A stretch of DNA of 64,000 nucleotides from Microbacterium barkeri. GTDB taxonomy: Bacteria; Actinomycetota; Actinomycetes; Actinomycetales; Microbacteriaceae. Position numbers and translations under genes: made by a program. Every line of letters begins with the position of its first letter. Position 1 is the first letter of the stretch. Below the pieces are notes generated by a model that saw nothing but the letters and a program-made list of their open reading frames with translations, did not search any database and had not been told where the DNA came from. Below, in pieces: positions 1 through 8,152 of this stretch. The stretch lies in assembly GCF_027921765.1 (NCBI RefSeq), contig NZ_BSEJ01000016.1, positions 1 to 64,000 on the forward strand. Direction: 5' to 3'.

Positions 1-95
1 AAACGCCCGGCCACATTCCGAACCCGGAAGCTAAGCCTCTCAGCGCCGATGGTACTGCAAGGGGGACCTTGTGGGAGAGTAGGACACCGCCGGAC
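1..95 (+). rRNA. rrf: 5S ribosomal RNA, 3' part (5' end outside window)
   Basis: The first ~95 bases match the conserved 3' three quarters of actinobacterial 5S rRNA: CCGAACCCGGAAGCTAAGCC (loop A/B to loop C side), the GATGGTACTGC loop E region, and the GGGAGAGTAGGACACCGCC end that pairs with the missing 5' end. The 5' ~25 bases and presumably the 16S-23S genes lie upstream of the window. Confidence 0.95.
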
Positions 96-105
96 TTAAC
101 CTGAA

Positions 106-137
106 CGAAAGGCCACCCAACGCCGGGTGGCCTTTCG
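106..137 (+). terminator. rRNA operon terminator hairpin
   Basis: A perfect 13-bp stem (CGAAAGGCCACCC pairing with GGGTGGCCTTTCG) with a 6-nt loop starts 11 nt after the 5S RNA. It is a GC-rich, A/U-flanked stem as expected for the intrinsic terminator of an rRNA operon. Confidence 0.9.
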
Positions 138-177
138 TGCATCACACGGCACTCACGCGAACACCGCTTCGCGGCAG

Positions 178-906
178 TCAGCCGCGCGGCGGCTCGAAGC
201 TCAGCGGAGACCACTCGCCCGCGTGGCGCAGCTCGGCGTACCGCACGTCGGTCGTCTGCGCGGAGACCGATGCCACGCACGCCAGGAGAGACTGCGTCGG
301 GTAGCCGTGCGGGCGGTTGTCGCGGATGATCGCGCGGTCGTCCTCCGGGCTGAGCTCGGCGCTCTGCGCGAGCACGGTCAGCCATGGGTCCCACCATCCG
401 CTCGCATCGCCATCCGTCGGCGCGGCCTCGAAGGCCGCGTGCCACGCCGCGATGCGCGGCGTGGCCGGGTCGTCCGCATCGGTGTGCGCGATCATGTGCG
501 TGCCGGGGGACAGGCGTTCGCGTCGCAGCTCCTGCCCGTCCCACGAGACGATCGACGCGCCCTCTCCATCGACCTCGACGAGGTTGAAGCCCAGGGTGCG
601 GAGCTCTCCTCGCGGGGTGGCGCCGTTGACCGCGTCGAGCACGATTCCCCCGCGCGAGGCGATCTGAGCGGCGGGGAGATCCGGTCCGCCGGCGCGGTTG
701 AGCAGCACGGCGAGGCGGCCCGGCCGGGCTGCGAGCCATGCGCCTCCTGCGAGGCGATCCTGCACGCCGACGACGTCCGGCAGCTGCGGCCACCACGGGC
801 CGAGCGGGTTCCACGGGCGAGCCGGGTCCTCGTCGCGCACGGCGAGAAGGCGGATGGGCTCGGCGGTGGCGCCGGGCTCGGGAATGCGGATGACGACGGT
901 GCACAT
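178..906 (-). CDS. NRDE/TANGO2-family protein
   Basis: A 242-aa protein starting MCTVVIRIPEPG. The N-terminal Met-Cys-Thr motif, in which Cys2 is the presumed N-terminal nucleophile after Met removal, is the hallmark of the NRDE (TANGO2-like) family, as is the following RDE-like RDEDPARPW segment (residues 24-32). The middle section (GGAWLAARPGRLAVLLNRAG) fits the family pattern of a tryptophan- and asparagine-containing strand. Family members are of uncertain function; TANGO2 homologues have been linked to haem or lipid handling. It stands alone, convergent to the rRNA terminator and divergent from coaBC. The biochemical role here is not shown by the sequence. Confidence 0.8.
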   Translation of the reverse strand: MCTVVIRIPEPGATAEPIRLLAVRDEDPARPWNPLGPWWPQLPDVVGVQDRLAGGAWLAARPGRLAVLLNRAGGPDLPAAQIASRGGIVLDAVNGATPRGELRTLGFNLVEVDGEGASIVSWDGQELRRERLSPGTHMIAHTDADDPATPRIAAWHAAFEAAPTDGDASGWWDPWLTVLAQSAELSPEDDRAIIRDNRPHGYPTQSLLACVASVSAQTTDVRYAELRHAGEWSPLSFEPPRG

Positions 907-977
907 AGCGATCCCGTTCAGCCTAGGGCCGTGCGGAGGGGTGCCGGGCGGCCAGACGGATGGGAGAATCGCACTCG

Positions 978-2192
978 ATGAACATCGTCGTGGGAGTGTC
1001 CGGCGGCATCGCCGCGTACAAGGCCGTGCACCTCGTGCGGCTGCTCGTGAAGGACGGGCACGACGTGCACGTCGTGCCCACCGCTGACGCGCTGCGCTTC
1101 GTCGGTCTGCCGACCTGGGAGGCGATCAGCCGCCATCCGGTGACGACATCCGTGCATGAGGACGTCGCGAGCGTGCGCCATGTCGCGCTGGGCCAGGCGG
1201 CCGACCTCGTCGTCGTGGCGCCTGCCACCGCGAACACGCTCGCGCGGATGGCCGCGGGCATCGCGGACGACCTCCTCGGCACGACGCTGCTCGCGACGAC
1301 GGCGCCGGTCATCGTCGCCCCGGCCATGCACACGGAGATGTGGCGGCATCCCGCCACGGAGGCGAACGTCGACACCCTGCGCCGCCGCGGCGTGCTCTTC
1401 GTCGGCCCGGAGTCGGGGCAGCTCACGGGGGACGACGTCGGGCCGGGTCGGATGGCCGAGCCCGAGCGGATCCACGAGGCTCTGCGCGCGATCCTCGCGC
1501 GACGCCAGGATGCCGCCGGGCTCCGTATCGCCGTCTCCGCGGGTGGGACGCGCGAGCCCATCGACCCCGTCCGCTTCCTCGGCAACCGCTCGAGCGGTCG
1601 CCAGGGCGCGGCCATCGCGATCGCGGCCGCCGATCGCGGGGCTGAGGTGACCGCGGTGCTCGCGCATGTGGACGAATCCGTCCGGAGCGCCCTCGAGGGC
1701 CACCCCGGCATCCGGGTGCGCGTCGCCGGCACGGCCGCCGAGCTCGCCGCGGAGATGCGCGAGGTGGCGCCCGGCGTCGATGTCGTGATCATGGCCGCGG
1801 CGGTCGCCGACTACCGCGTCGCGTCGGTGTCCGAGAGCAAGCTCACGAAGGAGGCGGCCGGCGGCGTGCCCCCGACGCTCGAGCTCGTCGAGAACGAGGA
1901 CATCCTCGCGGGACTGGCCGCCGACCGGAGGCCGGGCCAGACGGTCGTCGGCTTCGCCGCCGAGACGCCCGCGGAGGGGGAGACCCTTCTCGAGCGCGGG
2001 GTGCGGAAGCGTCGACGGAAGGGCGTCGATCTCCTCGCGGTGAACGCGGTCGGATGGTCGGAGGGCTTCGAGCAGGCCGACAACGCGCTCACGATCATCG
2101 ACGCGCAGGACCAGGTCGCGGCATCCGTCACCGGCTCCAAGCGCGAGGTCGCCGATGCGCTGATCGACGCCATCCTCGCCGTGCGGAGCTGA
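978..2192 (+). CDS. coaBC: Bifunctional phosphopantothenoylcysteine decarboxylase / phosphopantothenate-cysteine ligase
   Basis: About 404 aa. The N-terminal half (residues ~1-180) is the FMN-dependent CoaC decarboxylase: it begins MNIVVGVSGGIAAYKA, continues APATANTLARMAAGIADDLL and has the conserved APAMHTEMW segment. The C-terminal half (from ~185) is the CoaB ligase with AGGTREPIDPVRFLGNRSSG, MAAAVADYR and KLTKE. Together they convert 4'-phosphopantothenate and cysteine to 4'-phosphopantetheine in coenzyme A synthesis. I chose the ATG at 978 because GGGAG lies 11 nt upstream; an in-frame ATG at 960 would overlap that ribosome site. It converges on the DUF503 gene with only 5 nt between stops. 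Confidence 0.95.
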   Translation: MNIVVGVSGGIAAYKAVHLVRLLVKDGHDVHVVPTADALRFVGLPTWEAISRHPVTTSVHEDVASVRHVALGQAADLVVVAPATANTLARMAAGIADDLLGTTLLATTAPVIVAPAMHTEMWRHPATEANVDTLRRRGVLFVGPESGQLTGDDVGPGRMAEPERIHEALRAILARRQDAAGLRIAVSAGGTREPIDPVRFLGNRSSGRQGAAIAIAAADRGAEVTAVLAHVDESVRSALEGHPGIRVRVAGTAAELAAEMREVAPGVDVVIMAAAVADYRVASVSESKLTKEAAGGVPPTLELVENEDILAGLAADRRPGQTVVGFAAETPAEGETLLERGVRKRRRKGVDLLAVNAVGWSEGFEQADNALTIIDAQDQVAASVTGSKREVADALIDAILAVRS

Positions 2193-2197
2193 CCCCC

Positions 2198-2494
2198 TCA
2201 GTCGTCGCTCGAGTGCAGTCCCCGTCGGACGGACAGGAGCGTCACCTCGGGGTGCTCCTCCGCGAGTACGCGCTCGGCGCGGTCGAGCACGTCGCGCACG
2301 TGCGCGAGGTCGGCGCCCACGACCGAGAGCCCGATCGCGGTCCGCCGGTGCAGGTCGTGCGCACCCACCTCCGCGGCGGCGGCCGCGGTGCGGCGGGAGA
2401 GGTTCGCGATGAGCGGCCGGATGACGCTCCGCTTCTCCTTGAGGGAGTGCACGTCACCCAGCAGGACGTCGAACTCGACCCAGCCGATCCACAT
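2198..2494 (-). CDS. DUF503 (YlxP-like) protein
   Basis: 98 aa starting MWIGWVEFDVLLGDVHSLKE. This opening, together with KRSVIRPLIANL and the later RRTAIGLSVVGAD, matches the small DUF503/YlxP family, often found beside rbfA/infB in other bacteria and of unknown biochemical function. The longer reading frame upstream (to 2722) lies opposite another gene and is not used: the ATG at 2494 gives the canonical family start and is preceded by GACACT 6 nt upstream, consistent with a leaderless message. Confidence 0.85.
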   Translation of the reverse strand: MWIGWVEFDVLLGDVHSLKEKRSVIRPLIANLSRRTAAAAAEVGAHDLHRRTAIGLSVVGADLAHVRDVLDRAERVLAEEHPEVTLLSVRRGLHSSDD

Positions 2495-2597
2495 GGCGCC
2501 AGTGTCGCATGGCCGCCTCGGCGCGCGTGAGCGCGCAGCGGATGGATCCACCCGAGATGTCCGGGATATCGCCAGCGACGCGGCGTAGGCTCCGCGC

Positions 2598-3158
2598 ATG
2601 AGCAGCACCTGGATCGCGCAGCCCACGGTCGACGACGCCACGGTCACGGCGAGCACAGGGCGCGGATGGGACGAGTGGGTCGCCCTCATCGACGCCGGCC
2701 CGGGCCCCGAGGCCGGGCACACGGCGATCGCCCGCTGGCTCGTCGACGCGCACGCGGTCGACGCGTGGTGGGCGCAGTCCGTGACCGTCGGCTACGAGCG
2801 CATCCGAGGGCTGCGGCTGCCGGGGCAGATGCCCGACGGGACGTTCAGCGTCTCGCGCAGCCGGCGTCTCCGCGTGCAGGCCGACACCCTGCGCGACGCG
2901 CTGCTCGATGACGCGCTGCGGCGCGAGCTGCTCGGCGAGGTCGAGACCGAGCTGCTCTCGCGGCCCACGGCGAAGAACCTGCGCTTCCGCGTCACCCACG
3001 AGGGCATCGAGACGGGGATCGTGGCGTTCACCGCGGAGGACGCGGGTGACGGCACGCGCCTCACGGTCACGCACGAGAAGCTGCCCACGCCCGAGGAGGC
3101 GGAGTGGTGGAAGGCGCACTGGGCCGAGTGGCTCGACGGAGTCGGCTCGAACCCGTGA
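2598..3158 (+). CDS. SRPBCC-like protein with DUF4287-like N-terminal segment
   Basis: 186 aa. The N-terminal third has the pattern of actinobacterial DUF4287-like segments (GRGWDEWVALIDAGPG, AGHTAIARWLVDAH, WWAQSVTVGYE). The rest resembles an AHSA1/START-type SRPBCC fold, ending in the typical TRLTVTHEKLPTPEEAEWWK helix and WAEWLDGV. Such proteins bind small hydrophobic ligands; no catalytic residue is evident. TAGGCT ends exactly 6 nt before the ATG, suggesting a leaderless promoter. It converges on the siderophore-reductase gene with 3 nt between stops. No functional link to that gene is visible. Confidence 0.7.
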   Translation: MSSTWIAQPTVDDATVTASTGRGWDEWVALIDAGPGPEAGHTAIARWLVDAHAVDAWWAQSVTVGYERIRGLRLPGQMPDGTFSVSRSRRLRVQADTLRDALLDDALRRELLGEVETELLSRPTAKNLRFRVTHEGIETGIVAFTAEDAGDGTRLTVTHEKLPTPEEAEWWKAHWAEWLDGVGSNP

Positions 3159-3161
3159 GCC

Positions 3162-3950
3162 TCAGTGCGCGGCGTGGTACGTCGCGCCGCTCTCGTCGGC
3201 CTTCCAGTAGCCCTTGACGACGATGCGCTCGGGGTCGAGCGACCAGCGGTCGACGGCGAGCGAGCGCCCGGCCTTGACGACCGCCTGCTCGGCGGCGATG
3301 AACGCGAAGACGTCGCCATCGGGCCGGTCGGCCTCGGTGAGCTGGTCGAGCCGGGAGATGAGCGCCGATGTCGGGCGGGCGCCGTCCCGATGCACGTACT
3401 CCACGGCGACCGGTGCATCGATCCGCACCTCATGCGCGGCATCCGCGACCTCCACGAGCACGCGGGCGCTCGCGCCATCCGGGATCGCCGCAGCGTAGCG
3501 GCGGATCTGCGGGATGGCGGTCTCGTCGCCCGCGAGGAGCCACGCGTCGGGCGCGCCGTCGATGCGCAGCGTGCCGCGCGGGCCCCCGACGCCGAGCAGC
3601 GAGCCCATCGGGGCGCCGGCAGCCCACACGCCCGCGACGCCCTCGTCGCCGTGCACGGCGAACTCGAGGTCGAGCCAGTCCTCGCCCCACCGCAGCGGGG
3701 TGAACTCGCGGCTGGGCGCTTCGCGCATCTCCGCGACGCTCGACGGGGCGCCGTCGGGGAAGAAGATGCGGATGTGGTCGTCGTGGCCGAGGCCCTCGCC
3801 GAAGCCCGCGAGATCGTCGCCCTGAACACGCACCCGGACGTAGTCCGGACCGATCCACTCGCGGGAGGCGAGCCGTGTGAACCGGAAGCGGAGGTCGACG
3901 CGCGAGCGCTCGAGTGCGAAGCGGGCGTCCGTGGAATTCGACAAGTGCAT
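3162..3950 (-). CDS. Siderophore-interacting protein (FAD/NAD(P)H ferric-siderophore reductase)
   Basis: 262 aa. The N-terminal FAD-binding barrel carries the family signature DYVRVRVQGDDLAGF and HDDHIRIFFPDG. The C-terminal SIP domain has LAGDETAIPQIRRYAAAIP and ends with VVKGYWKADE, typical of ViuB/SIP proteins. The family reduces Fe(III)-siderophores in the cytoplasm to release iron. It is divergent from the iron-siderophore ABC operon starting at 4091, and two DtxR/IdeR-like iron boxes lie directly upstream of its start. It is therefore expected to be derepressed under iron limitation together with the transporter. Confidence 0.92.
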   Translation of the reverse strand: MHLSNSTDARFALERSRVDLRFRFTRLASREWIGPDYVRVRVQGDDLAGFGEGLGHDDHIRIFFPDGAPSSVAEMREAPSREFTPLRWGEDWLDLEFAVHGDEGVAGVWAAGAPMGSLLGVGGPRGTLRIDGAPDAWLLAGDETAIPQIRRYAAAIPDGASARVLVEVADAAHEVRIDAPVAVEYVHRDGARPTSALISRLDQLTEADRPDGDVFAFIAAEQAVVKAGRSLAVDRWSLDPERIVVKGYWKADESGATYHAAH

Positions 3951-3955
3951 AAGAC

Positions 3956-3974
3956 TTAGGTTAGCCTTCCTCCG
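3956..3974. promoter_or_regulatory. Putative DtxR/IdeR iron box 1
   Basis: TTAGGTTAGCCTTCCTCCG matches the consensus TTAGGTTAGCCTAACCTAA in its whole left half (first 12 positions) but poorly in the right half. It begins 6 bp upstream of the start codon of the siderophore reductase, so repressor binding would cover that start region. Confidence 0.65.
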
Positions 3975-3980
3975 ATCCGG

Positions 3981-3999
3981 TTAGGTTCGGCTTACCTGA
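3981..3999. promoter_or_regulatory. Putative DtxR/IdeR iron box 2
   Basis: TTAGGTTCGGCTTACCTGA matches 15 of 19 positions of the DtxR/IdeR consensus palindrome. It lies in the intergenic region between the reductase (-) and the binding-protein gene (+), 6 bp after box 1, so a dimer pair could repress both divergent promoters. Confidence 0.75.
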
Positions 4000-4090
4000 A
4001 TCGAGCGTCCCGAGGAAGAGCGGCGCTCCCGGCATCGTCCCCCACGAGACCGCGGATGACACCGCGCTCTCCGACCCAGGAGGCACCGCT

Positions 4091-5095
4091 ATGTCCACGA
4101 CCCGTCCGATCGCCGCGCTCTCGCTCGTCGCGGCATCCGCCCTCGCTCTCGCCGGCTGCGCTTCGGCCGCCGATGACAGCGCCGAGGCCGTGCCCGAGGA
4201 GTCCGCGGCCGCCGAGCCGACCTCGGTCGAGGTCGAGGACAACAACGGCACGCAGACGGTCGCCGTCCCGCCGACGTCGGTGGTCGCGACCGACAACCGC
4301 ACGTTCGAGACGCTCGCCGACTGGGGCATCGAGCTCTCCGCCGCCGCCGTGTCGCTCATGCCCGAGACGATCCCGTACACGACCGACGACGCGATCGTCG
4401 ACCTCGGCACGCACAACGAGCCCGACCTCGAGGCCGTGGTCGCGGCCGAGCCCGACCTCATCGTGAACGGTCAGCGCTTCGCGCAGTACCACGACGACTT
4501 CGCGGCGCTCGCGCCGGACGCGACGATCCTCGAACTCGACCCGCGCGAGGGCGAGCCCTTCGACGCGGAGCTCAAGCGCCAGGTCGCCGTGCTCGGCGAG
4601 GTCTTCGGCAAGCAGGCCGAGTCCGAGGAGCTCGCGGCCGACCTCGACGCTGCGATCGAGCGTGTGAAGGCCGCCTACGACCCGGCCGACTCGGTGATGG
4701 CGGTCATCACGTCGGGCGGAGAGATCGGGTACTCCGCGCCGGGCAACGGCCGCACGCTCGGCCCGGTGTTCGACATCCTCGGTCTCACCCCCGCGCTCGA
4801 GGTCCCGGAGTCGAGCGAGGACCACCAGGGCGACGACATCTCCGTCGAGGCGATCGCCGACTCGAACCCGGACTGGCTCCTCGTGATGGACCGTGACGCG
4901 GCCGTCGCCGCAGACGACCCGGAGTACACGCAGGCGGCCGAGGTGCTCGAGGACTCCGAGGCGCTCGCCGGGGTCACCGCCGTGCAGGAGGACCAGATCG
5001 TGTACATGCCCGCCGACACGTACACGAACGAGGGCATCCAGACGTACACGGAGTTCTTCAACGACTTCGCCGACGCCCTCGAAGCGGGCGCGTGA
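4091..5095 (+). CDS. Iron-siderophore ABC transporter substrate-binding lipoprotein
   Basis: 334 aa. It has a lipoprotein signal peptide with hydrophobic core and lipobox LAGC (Cys23), followed by an acidic linker and a periplasmic-binding-protein fold of the FecB/FepB class (VVATDNRTFETLADWGIEL, AAEPDLIVNGQRF, EAIADSNPDWLLVMDRD). It should capture ferric siderophore at the cell surface and pass it to the two permeases downstream. AGGAGG is 7 nt before the ATG. Upstream are two iron boxes. A perfect hairpin follows the stop codon before the permease genes, which may keep expression of the binding protein above that of the permeases. Confidence 0.93.
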   Translation: MSTTRPIAALSLVAASALALAGCASAADDSAEAVPEESAAAEPTSVEVEDNNGTQTVAVPPTSVVATDNRTFETLADWGIELSAAAVSLMPETIPYTTDDAIVDLGTHNEPDLEAVVAAEPDLIVNGQRFAQYHDDFAALAPDATILELDPREGEPFDAELKRQVAVLGEVFGKQAESEELAADLDAAIERVKAAYDPADSVMAVITSGGEIGYSAPGNGRTLGPVFDILGLTPALEVPESSEDHQGDDISVEAIADSNPDWLLVMDRDAAVAADDPEYTQAAEVLEDSEALAGVTAVQEDQIVYMPADTYTNEGIQTYTEFFNDFADALEAGA

Positions 5096-5118
5096 TCCGA
5101 CACGGCTGAACCGGTGGC

Positions 5119-5139
5119 GGGCCCGCAGGACGCGGGCCC
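5119..5139 (+). other. Perfect intergenic hairpin between binding protein and permease genes
   Basis: GGGCCCGC - AGGAC - GCGGGCCC forms an uninterrupted 8-bp GC stem with a 5-nt loop, 23 nt after the stop of the binding-protein gene. There is no T-tract, so it is more likely an mRNA stabiliser or partial terminator than a full terminator. Confidence 0.6.
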
Positions 5140-5160
5140 CCCGTCGACGCAGAGGACCCC

Positions 5161-6147
5161 ATGACTCAGGCCATCCCCACCGCGGCGCCCGCGCGCCGCA
5201 GCCGTCTCTTCGACGCTCGGCTACTGATCGGCGTCGCCGTGGTCGCGGCGCTGCTCGTGCTCTCCCTCTTCGTCGGCGTCTACGACGTGCTCGGCGCCGA
5301 CGACGGCGCCGAGATGTTCGCGATCACCCGGATCCCCCGGACGATCGCCCTCGTGCTCGCGGGCGCGGCGATGGCGATGTGCGGCCTCGTGATGCAGCTG
5401 CTCACGCAGAACCGCTTCGTCGAGCCCACGACGACGGGCACGACGGAGTGGGCGGGGCTCGGCCTCCTCGCGGTCATGGTGCTCATCCCCGACGCGAGCA
5501 TTTTCACGCGGATGGTCGGCGCGGTCGTCGCCGCGTTCGTCGGCACGATGGTCTTCTTCCTCTTCCTGCGCAGGGTCTCGCTCCGGTCCTCGCTCATCGT
5601 GCCGATCGTCGGGATCATGCTCGGCGCCGTGGTCGGCTCGGTCTCCATGTTCTTCGCCCTGCAGACCGACATGCTGCAGAGCCTCGGCGTGTGGTTCGCG
5701 GGCAGCTTCACCTCCGTCCTGCGCGGTCAGTACGAGCCGCTGTGGGTCGTCCTGGCGGTGGGGATCGCGATCTTCATCGCCGCCGACCGCTTCACGGTGG
5801 CGGGGCTGGGCGAGGAGGTCGCGACCAACGTCGGCCTCGACTACAACCGCATCATGCTCCTCGGAACCGCCCTCATCGCGGTCGCAACGGGCGTCGTGAC
5901 GGTGGTCGTCGGCAACCTGCCCTTCCTCGGGCTGATCGTGCCCAACGTCGTGTCGATGGTCCGCGGCGACGACCTGCGCAGCAACCTGCCGTGGGTCTGC
6001 CTGCTCGGCATCGCGATCGTCACGGTGTGCGACCTCGTCGGGCGGACGATCATCATGCCGTTCGAGGTGCCGGTGTCCCTGATCCTGGGTGTCGTCGGTG
6101 CCGCCGTCTTCATCCTCCTTCTCCTGAGGCAGCGTCGACGTGGCTGA
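5161..6147 (+). CDS. Iron-siderophore ABC transporter permease 1 (FecCD family)
   Basis: 328 aa, mostly transmembrane, with the FecCD signature segments RIPRTIALVLAGAAMAMCGL and MQLLTQNRFVEPTTTGTTEW near residues 56-100 and GLIVPNVVSMVRGDDLR (the coupling region that contacts the ATPase) near residue 260. It should form a heterodimer with the downstream permease as the membrane channel for ferric siderophore. The ATG follows an AGAGGA sequence. Its end overlaps the next permease by 8 nt, indicating translational coupling. Confidence 0.93.
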   Translation: MTQAIPTAAPARRSRLFDARLLIGVAVVAALLVLSLFVGVYDVLGADDGAEMFAITRIPRTIALVLAGAAMAMCGLVMQLLTQNRFVEPTTTGTTEWAGLGLLAVMVLIPDASIFTRMVGAVVAAFVGTMVFFLFLRRVSLRSSLIVPIVGIMLGAVVGSVSMFFALQTDMLQSLGVWFAGSFTSVLRGQYEPLWVVLAVGIAIFIAADRFTVAGLGEEVATNVGLDYNRIMLLGTALIAVATGVVTVVVGNLPFLGLIVPNVVSMVRGDDLRSNLPWVCLLGIAIVTVCDLVGRTIIMPFEVPVSLILGVVGAAVFILLLLRQRRRG

Positions 6148-7186
6148 CACCCGAACCGTCCTCGCTCCCGCAGGCGCCGCGGTCCGCCGCAGCGCCGCGC
6201 CGCTGCCGACCCTCCGCGCGCGGCGCCGCTACGCCATCCTGCTCGCGGTGCTCGCCGCGCTCGCGGCCGGCGCCGCGTTTGGACTGCTCGCGTGGGACAA
6301 CCCGATGCCCGTCGGCTCCGAGGGGTTCTGGCGCATCGCGAACCTCCGCGCGACGAACCTCGTCGTGCTGTCCGTCGTCGCGGTGTGCCAGGCGATCGCG
6401 ACGGTGACGTTCCAGACGGTCACCGAGAACCGGATCATCACCCCGTCGATCATGGGCTTCGAGTCCCTCTACACGGCCGTGCAGACATCTGCGGTCTACT
6501 TCCTCGGCGCGGCCGGCGTGGTCGCGCTTCAGGGCGTGCCGCAGTTCCTCCTGCAGGTCGCCCTCATGGTCGGGCTCTCGCTGCTGCTCTACGGATGGCT
6601 GCTGTCGGGGCGGTACGGAAGCCTCCACATCATGCTCCTCGTCGGGATCGTCATCGGCGCGGGCCTCGGCTCGGTCTCGACCTTCATGCAGCGGCTGCTT
6701 ACGCCGAGCGAGTTCGACGTGCTCGCGGCCCGCCTGTTCGGGAGCATCGCGAACGCCGACGCCTCCTACCTGCCCGTGGCCCTCCCGCTCGTGGGCCTCG
6801 CGGTGATCTTCATCCTCGCGAACGGCCGCCGGCTCAACGCGATCGCCCTCGGCCGCGACCTGAGCACGAGTCTCGGAATCGACCACCGACGCGAGGTCAT
6901 GCGGATGCTGTTCTTCGTGTCCATCCTCATGGCGGTCTCGACGGCCCTGGTCGGTCCGATGACGTTCCTCGGCTTCCTCGTCGCAACGCTCGCGTACCAG
7001 TTCGCCGACACGTACGACCACCGCCTCGTGTTCCCGGTCGCCGCGCTGACCGGCTTCGTGGTCCTGGCCGGGGCGTACTTCGTCATGAAGAACGTCTTCG
7101 CCGCGCAGGGCGTCGTCTCGATCATCATCGAGGTCGTCGGCGGGACCGTCTTCCTCTTCGTCATCCTCAGAAAGGGCAGGCTGTGA
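6140..7186 (+). CDS. Iron-siderophore ABC transporter permease 2 (FecCD family)
   Basis: 348 aa with multiple membrane spans. FecCD-type segments include FQTVTENRIITPSIMGFESL (residues ~94-113), a SVSTFMQRLL loop and MTFLGFLVATLAYQ, which corresponds to the ATPase-coupling region. It starts with GTG at 6140, inside the end of the preceding permease gene, and ends overlapping the ATPase start by 4 nt (GTGA). It is the second half of the heterodimeric permease. Confidence 0.92.
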   Translation: MADTRTVLAPAGAAVRRSAAPLPTLRARRRYAILLAVLAALAAGAAFGLLAWDNPMPVGSEGFWRIANLRATNLVVLSVVAVCQAIATVTFQTVTENRIITPSIMGFESLYTAVQTSAVYFLGAAGVVALQGVPQFLLQVALMVGLSLLLYGWLLSGRYGSLHIMLLVGIVIGAGLGSVSTFMQRLLTPSEFDVLAARLFGSIANADASYLPVALPLVGLAVIFILANGRRLNAIALGRDLSTSLGIDHRREVMRMLFFVSILMAVSTALVGPMTFLGFLVATLAYQFADTYDHRLVFPVAALTGFVVLAGAYFVMKNVFAAQGVVSIIIEVVGGTVFLFVILRKGRL

Positions 7187-7938
7187 TCTCGCTCACCGGC
7201 GTCCGCAAGGACTACAGCACCGAGGTCGCGATCGGCCCCGTCGATCTGCAGATCCCCGAGGGCGGCATCACGGCCCTCGTCGGGCCGAATGGCGCGGGGA
7301 AGTCGACGCTCCTCACGATGATCGGCCGCCTGCTCGGCATCGACGAGGGCAGCATCGAGATCGCGGGCTGCGACGTCGCGAGCACGGCCTCGAAGGACCT
7401 CGCTCGCATCGTCTCGATCCTCCGCCAGGAGAACCACTTCATCACGCGGCTGACCGTGCGCCAGCTCGTGTCGTTCGGGCGATTCCCCTACTCCAAGGGG
7501 CGTCTGACGCGGGCGGACGAGGAGATCATCAGCCGGGCGATCGACTTCCTCGATCTCACGGCGCTCGAGAACCGCTATCTCGACCAGCTCTCCGGCGGTC
7601 AGCGGCAGCGCGCCTACGTGGCGATGGTGCTGTCGCAGGAGACCGAGTACGTGCTGCTCGACGAGCCGCTCAACAACCTCGACATGCGCCACTCCGTGCA
7701 GATGATGAAGCAGCTGCGGCGCGCGGCTGAGGAGCTCGGGCGGACGATCGTCATCGTGCTGCACGACATCAACTTCGCGGGCCACTACGCCGATCGCATC
7801 TGCGCGGTCAAGGACGGCAGGGTCGTCGAGTTCGGCACGCCCGACGAGATCCTCACCGACGAGGTGCTGACACGCGTCTTCGACACCCCGGTGCAGGTGG
7901 TGGCTGGCCCGAACGGGCCGCTCGCGGTCTACTACTGA
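7183..7938 (+). CDS. Iron-siderophore ABC transporter ATP-binding protein
   Basis: 251 aa beginning with GTG at 7183. It carries a Walker A GPNGAGKST (residues ~33-41), Q-loop ILRQENHFI, ABC signature LSGGQRQRAYVAMVLSQ, Walker B YVLLDEPLNNLDM and the switch histidine in VIVLHDINFA. It energises siderophore uptake by the two upstream permeases. The start is set by the 4-nt GTGA overlap; a longer upstream frame (to 6292) is only a shadow over the permease. It converges with a small membrane protein gene at 1 nt distance. Confidence 0.95.
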   Translation: MISLTGVRKDYSTEVAIGPVDLQIPEGGITALVGPNGAGKSTLLTMIGRLLGIDEGSIEIAGCDVASTASKDLARIVSILRQENHFITRLTVRQLVSFGRFPYSKGRLTRADEEIISRAIDFLDLTALENRYLDQLSGGQRQRAYVAMVLSQETEYVLLDEPLNNLDMRHSVQMMKQLRRAAEELGRTIVIVLHDINFAGHYADRICAVKDGRVVEFGTPDEILTDEVLTRVFDTPVQVVAGPNGPLAVYY

Positions 7939-7939
7939 C

Positions 7940-8134
7940 CTACAGCTCGATGCCGTGATCCTCGTCGTTCACGCCCTGGTTGCGCCCGCGGCGCGACTCG
8001 AACGACATGAAGAGGATGAGCCCGACGACGAGGCCGAGCACGATGCCGAGGCCGACGTTGCCCAGGATCAGCCCGACGATGATGGCGAGCGCGAGCACGC
8101 CGAGGGCGATGAGCAGGGTGCGGCCGCGGGTCAT
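7940..8134 (-). CDS. Small membrane protein, 64 aa
   Basis: The protein has a short basic N-terminus, two closely spaced hydrophobic helices (LLIALGVLALAIIVGLILG and IVLGLVVGLILFMSF) and a charged C-terminal tail (SRRGRNQGVNDEDHG). This is the layout of a small two-span inner-membrane protein with both ends cytoplasmic. I do not recognise a family. It is followed convergently by the iron ABC ATPase stop and lies 18 nt after the AlkA-like gene on the same strand, so it may be co-transcribed with it. Confidence 0.75.
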   Translation of the reverse strand: MTRGRTLLIALGVLALAIIVGLILGNVGLGIVLGLVVGLILFMSFESRRGRNQGVNDEDHGIEL

Positions 8135-8152
8135 GCCACCATCATGCCGCGC

